From the NCBI GenBank assembly GCA_963575745.1, contig CAUYUJ010022048.1, positions 36,001-100,000 on the forward strand: a stretch of DNA of 64,000 nt, read 5' to 3'. The notes under the pieces are model-generated. The model made no database searches. It saw nothing but the letters and a program-made list of their open reading frames with translations, and was not told the DNA's origin. Position 1 is the stretch's first letter. Each line of letters opens with the position of its first letter. The stretch comes from Prorocentrum cordatum (Eukaryota > Sar > Dinophyceae > Prorocentrales > Prorocentraceae). A program made the position numbers and the translations under genes. Positions 54,000-64,000 of the stretch are shown one piece after another.

Positions 54000-55900
54000 G
54001 CTGAGAAGCGGCCGCGCGTAACTGATGAGATGTCATAGCGAAGGTACGTCTCAAGGACGCAAAGCCACTTCGACCTGATTGGCCCGACGGAAAAGGCAAG
54101 GAGGCAAGAGCAAACGCGGAACCACCACCGTCGCTATTACATTTCAATCAGCCACACAACCCTGAGGGAGCGAAAATGCCAGGACGCACAATGCCTTGAA
54201 GCAGGATGGCTACTGACACTGCTGACCACAGTACTGCAAAGACCAGAACGTTAAGAACCCAATACGGACAATAGCTCAAGGACAGTTGTGGGGGGGCCGC
54301 GGAATGAGGCAACATTCGCTTACAATGTTCCGAAACGTGAGCACTCGCCGCGCAAATGGGTCGATCACGCCAGCGCTCTCCAGAGATACCTCACAGCAGG
54401 TTGCACCGCCCTGGGAGGCTATGAGAGACGTGGGCGCAAGCACGTGCCCGCCATTAGTGTGATTATTGGGATTGGGGGACAATGCAGCACGTGATCCTCC
54501 GACCCCTCTGGGGCCAGATGGCAAGCATGTGGGCAGCCTCTTGCATTCTAGAAAGTGCAAGGACTATCACGTCCCGAGGGCGCGCAACCCCGACACTGGC
54601 CCTGAAGCCCAAGAGTTAAGACAACCCCAGGATTGCACACCCCAACTGAAAAGCGGAACCCGCATAACAACGGGAACCAATTTCTAAAGGGCGGGTGGCC
54701 AATATGATTTCATGCGCTCGCGCGAAACGATGTCACTGCCACAAACGACGCCAGTGCGCGTGGCAATTGCCGCTTGTGCACCAATTGACGCACGAACACA
54801 TATACTAGTTCGCGTCATCCCTAGGAGGGAAGACACGGTACCCCCCCCCCCCCCACCCCCCACCCCACCCCCGACGTCGGCATTTAGTTTGGACAGATGG
54901 CAGTCAACAGAATATATCAGCTTTAGCGTCGTGCCTTCCCAGGCCAGCGCACGAATTCAGTGTTTCAGCCCTTGCCCCCCATCGAACTGCGCTTGTCCAG
55001 CGCCATCGCCAAGTTCGTTTGTTTGGTGGGGATCGCGCGCGGACTCCAGTTGCTTGCGTGGGTTGCCCACAGCGCGAAGCGCGATAAACGGGCGCGCAGT
55101 CGCACAGTCAGCGGCATTTATGAATCATGCAGATCGCCCTGTCGCGCCTTCGACAATGCGCGGGCGCCTTGCGCGACCGCGTGCGCGGCGACTCGCATCA
55201 ATCAAGTAGTTTCCTTTGGCATGCGCCTACATCCAGACATGGACAGGCTGGGGCTTTGCCCGCATCTAGGACTCGGGCTTGCGGGAAGTGGAGGGGCAAC
55301 TCGCCCCGAGTCCAGGGTTGTGCTAAGCAGCGCCCCCCCCCCCCCCCCCCCTGAACGAACGCACGCGCGCGCGCCGCCGCCGCCACCGTCACCGCCGCCG
55401 CTCCCTCGCCTGCACCACAAACAGCTTGACGCTCTCCGCTGAGCTGGCGCTTGGAAGGGCGGGGACAACGCGGCCTGGCTCGTCGGCGCGCCGAGCCCCC
55501 GTCGTACAATCACCGTTTCTGGCGCGACATCAGATGCGACCTCGCAGTCGTCGCGCAGTAATGCTCGCCATTGGCATTGGTTGAGTTGGCTGTCGCGCCG
55601 TCAAGTCCATCGCGCGCCGTCGCGCCATGGCACGCGCCGCGGGGCGGCCCCGCGCAGCTGGCGCTCTCGACAGCCGCTTTCGGCTTCGGCAGCGCGACGC
55701 TGCCCGCGCTATCCGACTCCGCGCGGGGAGGAGGGGGCGGTCAGCAAGGGCGCAGCCGCGCGCGCGTCGCCGACGGCACCGCGCGCGAGTCGTTCCTCTG
55801 AAGAGACCAGCGCGCCCATGGTGGGCTGGCAATGACCCTCAGGAGAGGAGCCACCTTTTCCGCTGCGAATCGCATTGGCGTAGTTGATGGGCGGGAGTGC
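54000..55900. other. Spacer, increasingly GCGC-rich; poly-C runs
   Basis: Poly-C runs at about 54841-54872 and 55332-55350. GCGCGC words become dense from 54700. No gene supported. Confidence 0.5.
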
Positions 55901-55904
55901 ATTG

Positions 55905-56120
55905 TTGGAGTGGACGTTCGACGTCGACTGTTGACGTTGACGGCCCGAGTTGACGGTCCGAGTTGACTGCCTGGTTTGCAGTCGGTATCAAAGTTGACTG
56001 CCCTTGTTGACGTCTTGACGCGCCGAGTTGACTGCGCCTCTTGACGTCTTGACGGGCCTAGTTGACTGTCGACGTCGACTGTTTATGTTCACGTCCCCTA
56101 GTCGACCCCCCTTATTGACG
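55905..56120. repeat. GTTGAC(G/T) short interspersed repeat
   Basis: About 16 GTTGACGTC, GTTGACTGC or CGACGTCGACTG words in 215 bp; a poly-C run follows at 56166-56188. Confidence 0.8.
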
Positions 56121-56929
56121 GCTTGTGGTGCAGTTAACTGCACGCTCCGTCTTCGCCGTTGCGAGTCGACCCCCCCCCCCCCCCCCCTCGCCTTGCTCCC
56201 ATGCCCGAGCCGCGCTCCAGCGCGAGCGGGAACGGCGGCGGCTCGCTGGCTGGCCACGCTAGAGCACCAGCGAATACAACGCAACGAATCATCAGAGCGA
56301 CGGCTCTTCTGGCGCGTTCTAGCCAAAGCGGTCAACCGCTTCTGCTGGCGATGCGATTTCAACCGCGCGCGTCGCGGGCAAGCCCCAATGACAAACGCGC
56401 TGCATGCGCGCAATGGTTTCGGCGCACGATTGACCGCCGCGAAGAGCTAGGGTTTGTCATTGCGGCAAACGCGCCTGATGCGCAAGCAAAGGCAATGCTG
56501 CGGTCCAGAAGCCACGCGAGCGCCACGCGCTGACCTAACCGACGGGCGCGCGATGGCGCCGTGCCCACTCGGATTTGGGCGCGGTTGTTGCTGCGTTCTC
56601 TGCGCGTTTGCTTCCCGCGCGTCCACCCTTCGTTTCGCGGGCGCCGCTCTGCCCGCTGCGCGCGCGGGCGCCGCCGATTTGTGCGCGATGGGCAGCCGAG
56701 GTCTTCAAAGTGCAGCCCCGCGCGCGCGAGCGCATGCAGCAGGTCGCGCGCGCGAGGGCGGGCGCGCGGAATGTTGGCGCGCGCGCCGCGAGAACGCTGG
56801 CATGCGACTGAACGCGCGGGTTGGCTGTTGGGCATCCGCGGCTGGCCGCGCGAACCCTCGGTCATTCGGTCGTTGCAATTTCGAGCGGCGCGCGCTTGAG
56901 CGGGCTATGTCATTTGCCTTTTGAAGCGC

Positions 56930-57660
56930 AATGGATGAGACGCATGTCGACTGCTCGCGCATCGGCATCGCTCGCGCTGCGACGCGGCGATGCAGTTTCT
57001 TCGTGATCGGAGTGGCGTTAATCCGAAAACCCAATAGTGAAAACCCGATGTAGTAATTCATTCTCTGGTCAGAAGAGGGAACGGTCCCTCTGCGGAAATG
57101 AGACAACCCGCCTAACGCGCAAGGGGAAGCGCTCGCGCCCCGTCGCTGCACGTGCAGAGTTGACACATTGGGAGCGGCGTCCACGCGGAAACCCAATGGT
57201 GAATACCCAAGGTGAAGATGCATTCTTTGATCGGCAGATGCAACCATCTCAACGTGGGACGTCCGAAATCATATAATAGCGCAATGCGAAACCCTCTGCG
57301 ACGCAACGCATGCGCGTTTCATGCGATGGGCTGGCGATGTTATCTCGAAAACCCAAATGGTGAAAACCCAATGTGGAACTACATTCTTTGATCGGACAAG
57401 GGGCCATCTCAATGTGGAGAATCAAAAAATGAAGGCGCAATGTGAAGCGCGCGCATTGGCGTCGCTGCGCAACGCATGCTGTTTTCATGAAACGACGGCG
57501 ATGTTAACCCAAAACCCCATGGAGAAAACCCAATGTAAACATTCATTCTCTGATCGGAAGAAGGAACCATCCCAATGTGGAATATTTGAAACTGAATACA
57601 CAATGGGGAGCATGCACGCGCGCGCGCGCGCGCGCGCGCACGTCGGAGTTCTGCATTGCC
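56930..57660. repeat. 162-bp tandem repeat, four copies
   Basis: Anchor CATTCTYTGRTCGG starts at 57059, 57221, 57382 and 57544 (spacing 162, 161, 162). Units also share GAAAACCCAATGGTGAAAAC, CCATCTCAATGTGGA and, less well, a GCATTGGCGTCGCTGCGC block. Ends in a (GC)n run at 57611-57638. Confidence 0.92.
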
Positions 57661-57779
57661 CACGCAAGAGAAGGCGACATGTTCCCTCGGCCTCCTTAAA
57701 GAGCCCCAGAAATTTTCAACTTTAGTTTTTGAAATAACATCCCGTCTTGTTTATATTAGATAATTACAGAAGGCGTCAA

Positions 57780-57890
57780 AACGCGCGCGCGATGCGGCGC
57801 GCGCGCGCTGCAGGTTGGCTTGCTGGCGCAGAACCAATCGATCGCGCCGCGCGCGCGCGCGCCGCCGCGCGCGCGCGCGCTCGTTGAGGA
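57780..57890. repeat. CGCGCG-rich alternating tract
   Basis: Several (CG)n runs, interrupted, with Z-DNA potential. Confidence 0.8.
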
Positions 57891-59459
57891 CTTCTGTAAA
57901 TGTGCAATCTGAGCAAATGAGATGTTCTTACAAAGCCTCAGATGGAAATTTCTGTAACTCTTTCAGGAGGCCGAAGGGAGGCGTCGCTTTTTCTTTTGTG
58001 GGCAATGCAGAACCCCAGACGCGCGCGTACGCGCGCGCGTTCGACGTGCGCGTTTGCGACCGATCCGACCGCGTCGTCTGCTGTGTTTTTCCCAAACGCA
58101 TGCGAACACACCATGCCGAAATAAGTACCAGCGCGCGGCGCGAACGACACACAGAAACTACAAGTGATGTGGGCAATGCTTTGTGGATCGCCAGTCGCGT
58201 GAACCATTACGTTGGCGCCGCTTGGCGCTCGCAAACAACGCGTGCGTGAGATTGGCCGTCAACGGCGCCAGCGGCTACGCGCTAATTGTATGTCACAGCG
58301 CGGTCCGAACAACCATGCGGAACAATTGTTTCTGTTAGCCATGGCGCGAACGCGACAGCCGCAATGCACTCGCATGCTTTCGCATGCAACTGGATTGTGG
58401 TTGTCGCTGCGGACCATTCATCTTAACAAAGTTGAATCAATGTTATTGTTTCGTTGTTGCGGTACGCACGTGTCTCCAAAAACAAAAACAACCCACCGCC
58501 CCAAAGCACTTCCATCGTGGTCACGCCCAGCCGTTTGTTACCGCACTGCTTGTTAAAAGTGCAGGAATGTAAGTTCGCCCTACACCGTTCGACGCTGAGT
58601 TTTCGAACTTGCCCGTGGTGGAAGTATGTTCGGGCTTAGCATGGGTCGGGCGGTCGAGGCGCCAGCCTTTATTAGATAAGCAGCCGCCGCACCCAATCAC
58701 GTCAGTTCTAACACGAGCTCACACTCAGATTCTGCCAAGCCCAAGGCCAACCGTTGACATCCAGACTCGCTCATGCTCAGACGTTCGTGCGATGACCCCT
58801 TCATGTCTCAAGCACCCGCGCGAGTCGGCAAGACCACATGCATCAACGCAAGATGGCGATTGCAGGACAGACGAGCTGGGAGTGGGAGGGCACGGCACGC
58901 AAGAGGAGCGCGGTGGAGGATTGAGGAAGAGGATCCAGGACCACTGAGAAAGGAGCCCAGAGATACACGGGACACGGTCGGCAGCCATAAACCGAGAGAT
59001 GCTATTTCTTCGGGGCCGCCCCTCCACTTTTCCCCCCTTTCCCCTCTACCTCTCAAAGCCTTGGCTCGACGAAAGTTTCAGGACGTGTTTCCGACATGCT
59101 CACTGCAACCATTGCCTGAGTTGATCCTACATCCATGGTTGCATCCAGGCTCAGGGGCAGTGTGGGGATGAAACAAAATACCACATGTGACGACTTGGTC
59201 TTGCCGACGGTCTGAGAGCTAACCTTGTGATGATGAGTCTGATCATGAGTGGTCTGATCGGCCTGAGTACGAGTAGGCATGATCAGTCGTGAATCCCAGC
59301 TCGAGCGAACCCCAAGCATCAAGAAGAGAGGCAGCAAGGATAGAGATGGATGGTGGGAAGGACGGCAGGCGAGAGTGTAAGGATTGTTGGGGGAGGGAGC
59401 TGGAAAGACGGAAGGACGGAGAACGTTGTGGCTCAAGATTTTTGGACATCGTTTTTCTA
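57891..59459. other. Spacer downstream of the 1,512-codon gene
   Basis: GCGC-rich to about 58400, then balanced sequence. The last few hundred bases (about 59050-59459) are presumably the 3' UTR of the minus-strand gene. No separate gene supported. Confidence 0.45.
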
Positions 59460-62400
59460 TCACTTCTTGCTTGGCTTCTTGGCGTACCAACGTTCCCTCG
59501 CCGAATTCATGTGTGCCGATGCTCTGGCACGCTTCGTGTCTCGATCATCACCCGCTTGATCCTCGGGTATCTCGAAGAGCCACTTGAAAAGCTCCTCGTC
59601 AGAGGGGCACCTCGATTCCGTGATACACAATCTACATCCAGTGTGTCGGAAGCACGTGACCGTCGCACTCTTGGCTGGGCGCCCCCTTTGGATTCTGATC
59701 ACAGACCTGTTGCGGTAGGCCACGTACCCTTCCTTGCTCATTTCGCTGAGCAGTTCCCAGGGTTGCTTGGGCACGGCTGGCACGTAGGAGTCGGCCTTGT
59801 CATCGTCAGCACAATCTTGTTGAAGACCACTCGCAGGACCGACGCTCGGGACCTCGGCGCCCGCAGCTGCGCCAGCAAACAACGAAGCGATGGCGCCCTC
59901 GTCATTCTCGTCGGGCCCAGGATCGTCGTACTCACCATGGTCAGGATGCTCATCGTGATGGTCCTCCAGGTTCTCAGCCAAAGTCACGCGCAGCTCATCG
60001 AAGTTCGGCCTCTCGAACTCGTCGTACTCGTCGTCCGCCAAGTCCATCTCGCCATCGGCGCAGCGGCGCTCTGCAGCAATACGAAGGCGCTCGGCATCTT
60101 GATCGTCTCCCGCGTCGGCATCCCCTCCAGGAACAGGAAGGCTAATTGCACCAGGTTCGCCTCCAGAGCCGATGGGCTGCACTGAGGTTGCCATCGAAGC
60201 TGAGCCGCTGGCATCTGCGCGACCGCCTTCGGTGTTCGGTGTTGCGCTTTTCTTCGGCTTAGGCACTCTCTTCGAAGAAGTCTTAGCCATGGCCTTACTG
60301 TGATCTGGCATCAAGGGGTCGCTACTCTTCATCTTCTTTAGGATGGAGCTGCTCGGGCATGTCGGCGGGGCCGTCTTAGTACCCAAGGCTACTTTCAAGC
60401 CCGCCTTCCACAGACAACCGATAGGGGTCGCAGCCTTCACCTCTGCCCACAGGAGCGTGCCATCTACGTCGACTGGGTCCCACTCCACCTCGAAGAGCAG
60501 CATCTCCGAATAGAGCTCGCAGAAGTCACGAGCGACTTCATCTGACGTCTGCACGTTCACCACCTTGAACTTCTCGCTAACCCTCGACATGCGCTCCTCG
60601 ACGTACACCCGACATGGAAGTGTAAGAGGTTCTTCGCGTTCGTGTGCAGCTCGCCCCCATCCGCAGCGAACGAAGTCGAAGACCACAGGATTGAAGCAAG
60701 AGCCGACAACTTGGATAACGTGTCGGCGAAGATCACGGCCACTGTCGGATATCATTCGGCCCTGCACCATCAACATCACATCGGCAGATTGCACCATCGA
60801 TCTGTTCATACTGGCGATCACGTTTTCCAATCCCTTCCGTATCATATTGAACTTGACCTCACCACCAGCAACTTTCTTCGGGTTCACGTTTCGAGGGCGG
60901 GCACCGAGACTCCACAATTCGAAATACTTGGCCTGGTCGAAATTTTCGAAGTAGTTCGCCTTCACGCGGCTCTCGTTGTTCTTGGCGTCGGTGATCTCGT
61001 CGTCGTTCGGCCACCTCCCCTCCATGTCCTTGATGTACTCGCAGAACTCCGTGCTGTTGATTGGTGACATGAAACTCCCGCCTCCCCACTGTTGCGTGTA
61101 CTTATTCGGGTGAGCTCGCACGTGTTGATGTTTCTTCTCTCGCACCCACTCTTGGTACGCCTCATCGTAGACATCTTGATCGACAACGTTCTTCCAGAAC
61201 TCCTCGAAATCGTGCTGTGCCTTATCCTGCTCGTCTCTGGTGAGGGGCGCCCCTTTCAACTGGCGCGCAGCGTTCATCCACTTATTCTTCTCCAGCATGA
61301 GTGGGCTAAGGCCTGGTCGGTAAGACTGGCTCGACGTGTTCGGGTCCTCGTGGGGGAGGATGTCCACGGTCTCCTTCACAACTCGAATCGGCTGGAGGAA
61401 GGGGCTCTGCGTCTCATGTTCTCCGGCAGCAACAACGGCGGTCCCATCCTTCAAACTCCTCGCTGGTGCATCCGAAGCCAGTGAAGCTGACGCCGAAGTC
61501 GCAGGCGGCGCGCGTGGTGGCGCCAAGGCTGCGCTGATGGAGCCGTCGTCCAGGCTGGCAGGAAGTACGTCTCTAGACTCAGGAAACAAACATATATTCA
61601 TGATCGGTGAGTGGATGGTCTCCTCCATGACTGAGCTGATAGGCTTGCTGCTGGGTTTCGTCGGGTGCCGACCTCCATTTACAACGTGAACAGCAGCAGA
61701 CTGGCTCAAAAGATTTCGCCTAGCGGCCTGAGCGAAGTTGATGGCTGGAGCTCGCTTGGGAACACCATGGGTAATCTCGGAATTCAGCCTCTCGATCACG
61801 TCAGTGCTGAAGGCGTGAGTCATGAAGTCGGACCTCAGAAGCACCTGGCACTCCTTGGATTCCAGCTCCTCCTTTGTAAATACTCCTCGTACTCCACGGC
61901 TGTATGGGTCCAGCTCGTCGTCGTCGGCCGCCAGCAAGTGGTCGATACAGGTCGCTCTCTCTGCCGCGGTGCTCTCAGTGATGGACAGCACGTGCATGTT
62001 GTAAGGCTTCGACGAGTACTTGGTTTCGTACCGCCTGAACACAACTCCAGCTAACTTCAACGCTTGGTTACGAGCAAAACGCATCACTCCAAGGTCGCCA
62101 ACGCTGATGCCGAGCATGTCGAGCACGCACCACGGCCACCGTCGGTCTCCGCCAGCCCTCCACGTCTTCATGCACTCTAGCAGCTTCTCAGCGCAGACGC
62201 CGATGAGGCTGGTCTCCTTCGACAGGAGCTTGTCGAGCTTGCTCGTGTTGTTCCCATCGCCATCCAGGTTCGCACCTTTGGCGGGGTCGCCCAACATCGG
62301 GTACAGCAAGTGGTAGTCGTAGATGCCGACAAGCACGGTCAAGATAGGCAGCTCCATCATCATGGCATCGTTGTTGTAGTATTCGGTTGTCTTCCGAACT

Positions 62401-64000
62401 CGCGTCTGCATGAGCTTCTTGTGGAAGTCATCGGTGGCCTCGGCGTCGACCGAGTAGGCCAGGTCGGCCTCCTGGGCTCCAACAGACAAGTCGAAGCACT
62501 CCAGCCCCACGTTGAAAACAACTCGGCGCAGGCACAGCATTCGAAAATTCGGTAAGACATGTGTCCACCTGCTCTCACCTGGAATGGGATCCGTCTTGCC
62601 AAGCATTGCGTTGAGACATGCTACCACGCTGTTCTGTTTGCACACCTCATCGTTCGCGCAGCAAGGCCCAGAAGAATCAGCATCCCAACAATAGTGAACC
62701 CAAGGTTGATCGTCGCCGATGTCACAGTTCACCATCTGACATAAGAACTGCAAGTCCGTGTGGAACTGACTTCGCCGAGCGTAGTTGTGCCCTCGCCGAT
62801 GGTATTCCGCATCCAGGTCGAAGATGATGTGGCAGAACCTGTCCAGGGCAGTGTCCTCGCGAGGAGGAGGCTCGACCTTCCTCTTGAGCTTGCGCCGCAC
62901 ATGGAACTCTAAGCCTGAAACCATCTTGGCACGAACGTCTTGCAACCGATACAGATTGGCGATGCTGTAGGACCGCATCGTGTGCTCCCGAAGTGCTGTC
63001 AGTGATACTTTCCCTCTGTGATGAAGGTGAACGCCACAGCAATCTGGCCAATATAGAACTCGCTTCGCAATGGTTGGCATCTGCTCCATCATGATAGACA
63101 AGGAGTGCCCCCAGAACTTCATCAATGATATGTTGCCCGATGCCTTGTCGCACATGGGCATGATAGAAACGTGGCTGATGCTTCTAAGTGCTCGCGCCAG
63201 CGCGGCGAAGTCCCTCAAGCAGAAGTGATATGGGATTGCTTTCTCAATTCCTGGGAGCAGTGCTGCAGCCGAAGTGCCCTCCACCCCGATTGGCTTGATC
63301 AGCCACGTTTCTCTCGCCATGGAGTACTCGCCCGAGGTGCGATCAAGAGGCGTCATGCTCAAATATCCTCTCTGAGCCATTGTTTGCACGAACGTGCCCA
63401 TTTTCGTTTCGCGGCCTGTCTCCTGAAACCTGCGAAACTTGACCCGAGTCTCATCCCATAAATGTGTGAAACAAACGTGCGCTCGAGCACATTCAAACTT
63501 TTGCAAGATATTTTTGGACACAGTAATCATGCTGAACAATGCCCCCTGCTGTCGTTCGAGAAGAAATCCAGCCGCAGCTGCAATGACTCTCTGGTGTTTG
63601 ATGCCGAGCGCAACGCCAACAGTCGGCTTCACGAAGACCGCGCGCGTCAACACAGTGAAGTCCTGCGGGATCAGTTGGTCGATGCTTTTGCGGCCAATCC
63701 TGCTGGGAGCGGAACCTACGGTCGTAGAAACAGCTGGAGCCAATGCTGCTGCAACCTGCAATCTGGCATCGGCGGCCTTCAACTGTTGAGATTGCTTCTC
63801 GATGATTGCTTCCTGACGCCTCGCTTTCTTGCAATCTCTGGCATGTTGCACGTGCTCCCAACTCCTGTTGATATACTTCTGCTTCGTACGTGCTGGAACC
63901 ATACTCTCATCCACCACGATCTGGGCGGAGTCCTCCAAGCCAGCTGCAGCAGTAGCAGGAAGCGCGATCCTTGAAGGAACATCGATCTGACCTGGAACGC
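59460..64000 (-). CDS. Very large transposase-like protein, 5' end beyond window
   Basis: One uninterrupted minus-strand frame runs from the window edge to a TGA at 59460. The apparent start at 63938 is TTG and the frame stays open to 64000, so the gene is 5'-partial with at least 1,512 codons. Numbering from 63938: a coiled-coil segment (30-65); LWDET with D162; PMCDKASGN with D264; a C-x2-H-like DCCGVHLHH (299-306); a Cys/His cluster around 405-441; RW at 457-458. This order resembles hAT-type RNase H-fold transposases (D, D-x-A-x-x-N, C-x2-H, RW). The long C-terminal half has a Pro/Ala linker, acidic stretches and a Cys/His finger at 1429-1444 (CFRHTGCRLC). Flanking terminal repeats are not seen, so it may be domesticated or a host family. 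Catalysis is unproven. Confidence 0.85.
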   Translation of the reverse strand, partial: VPGQIDVPSRIALPATAAAGLEDSAQIVVDESMVPARTKQKYINRSWEHVQHARDCKKARRQEAIIEKQSQQLKAADARLQVAAALAPAVSTTVGSAPSRIGRKSIDQLIPQDFTVLTRAVFVKPTVGVALGIKHQRVIAAAAGFLLERQQGALFSMITVSKNILQKFECARAHVCFTHLWDETRVKFRRFQETGRETKMGTFVQTMAQRGYLSMTPLDRTSGEYSMARETWLIKPIGVEGTSAAALLPGIEKAIPYHFCLRDFAALARALRSISHVSIMPMCDKASGNISLMKFWGHSLSIMMEQMPTIAKRVLYWPDCCGVHLHHRGKVSLTALREHTMRSYSIANLYRLQDVRAKMVSGLEFHVRRKLKRKVEPPPREDTALDRFCHIIFDLDAEYHRRGHNYARRSQFHTDLQFLCQMVNCDIGDDQPWVHYCWDADSSGPCCANDEVCKQNSVVACLNAMLGKTDPIPGESRWTHVLPNFRMLCLRRVVFNVGLECFDLSVGAQEADLAYSVDAEATDDFHKKLMQTRVRKTTEYYNNDAMMMELPILTVLVGIYDYHLLYPMLGDPAKGANLDGDGNNTSKLDKLLSKETSLIGVCAEKLLECMKTWRAGGDRRWPWCVLDMLGISVGDLGVMRFARNQALKLAGVVFRRYETKYSSKPYNMHVLSITESTAAERATCIDHLLAADDDELDPYSRGVRGVFTKEELESKECQVLLRSDFMTHAFSTDVIERLNSEITHGVPKRAPAINFAQAARRNLLSQSAAVHVVNGGRHPTKPSSKPISSVMEETIHSPIMNICLFPESRDVLPASLDDGSISAALAPPRAPPATSASASLASDAPARSLKDGTAVVAAGEHETQSPFLQPIRVVKETVDILPHEDPNTSSQSYRPGLSPLMLEKNKWMNAARQLKGAPLTRDEQDKAQHDFEEFWKNVVDQDVYDEAYQEWVREKKHQHVRAHPNKYTQQWGGGSFMSPINSTEFCEYIKDMEGRWPNDDEITDAKNNESRVKANYFENFDQAKYFELWSLGARPRNVNPKKVAGGEVKFNMIRKGLENVIASMNRSMVQSADVMLMVQGRMISDSGRDLRRHVIQVVGSCFNPVVFDFVRCGWGRAAHEREEPLTLPCRVYVEERMSRVSEKFKVVNVQTSDEVARDFCELYSEMLLFEVEWDPVDVDGTLLWAEVKAATPIGCLWKAGLKVALGTKTAPPTCPSSSILKKMKSSDPLMPDHSKAMAKTSSKRVPKPKKSATPNTEGGRADASGSASMATSVQPIGSGGEPGAISLPVPGGDADAGDDQDAERLRIAAERRCADGEMDLADDEYDEFERPNFDELRVTLAENLEDHHDEHPDHGEYDDPGPDENDEGAIASLFAGAAAGAEVPSVGPASGLQQDCADDDKADSYVPAVPKQPWELLSEMSKEGYVAYRNRSVIRIQRGRPAKSATVTCFRHTGCRLCITESRCPSDEELFKWLFEIPEDQAGDDRDTKRARASAHMNSARERWYAKKPSKK

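Noticed and set aside
59053-59490. 145-codon minus-strand frame
   Set aside because: Overlaps the 3' end of the transposase-like gene in another frame and its likely 3' UTR; no independent support.

Overview
The window reads as nuclear DNA from a large-genome, GC-rich dinoflagellate. The strongest evidence is a complete copy of the 22-nt dinoflagellate spliced leader (DinoSL) at 8249-8270, joined to a retroposed cDNA. Supporting evidence is sparse genes, a probable GC-AG intron, very long intron-poor reading frames, and a large content of triplet microsatellites, minisatellites and small inverted-repeat elements. A Prorocentrum-like species would fit, but species cannot be fixed from sequence reading alone. 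No rRNA, tRNA, CRISPR or bacterial-type operon was seen.

Layout. 0-8.2 kb: microsatellites, one plausible 184-aa reading frame (1555-2109), a decayed coding stretch (3.2-4.1 kb), a telomere-like tract, a 61-bp palindrome and several minisatellites. 8.23-10.13 kb: a textbook retroposed trans-spliced mRNA (20-bp target duplication, DinoSL, 320-aa reading frame, A-tail, 20-bp target duplication); an antisense KOW/NusG-like coding remnant lies in its 3' part. 10-14.6 kb: low-complexity DNA and minisatellites. 14.6-16.8 kb: a minus-strand coding region with shifting frames, probably a decayed gene. 17-47.9 kb: almost gene-free, made of GGA, GAT, GAC and CGTCGC tracts, two near-identical 195-bp MITE-like elements, foldback elements, and 88-bp, 78-bp and 180-bp tandem arrays.

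The right end (47.9-64 kb) holds the real genes, all on the minus strand, which fits the unidirectional gene blocks known in dinoflagellates. They are a two-exon gene for a ~1,424-aa largely helical protein with an N-terminal Cys cluster (47906-52556), a small 91-aa frame (53724-53999), and the 3' part of a very large single-exon gene (59460 to beyond 64000, at least 1,512 codons). The last protein has spaced Asp residues and C..H and RW motifs resembling an hAT/RNase H-fold transposase-like protein. The 54.7-58.6 kb spacer is unusually rich in CGCG and carries a 162-bp tandem array.

No pathway links these genes. The common theme is mRNA recycling and small mobile elements: a spliced-leader retrocopy, a possible leader relict upstream of the 1,424-aa gene, MITEs, foldbacks, and a transposase-like gene that might belong to a dinoflagellate-expanded family.
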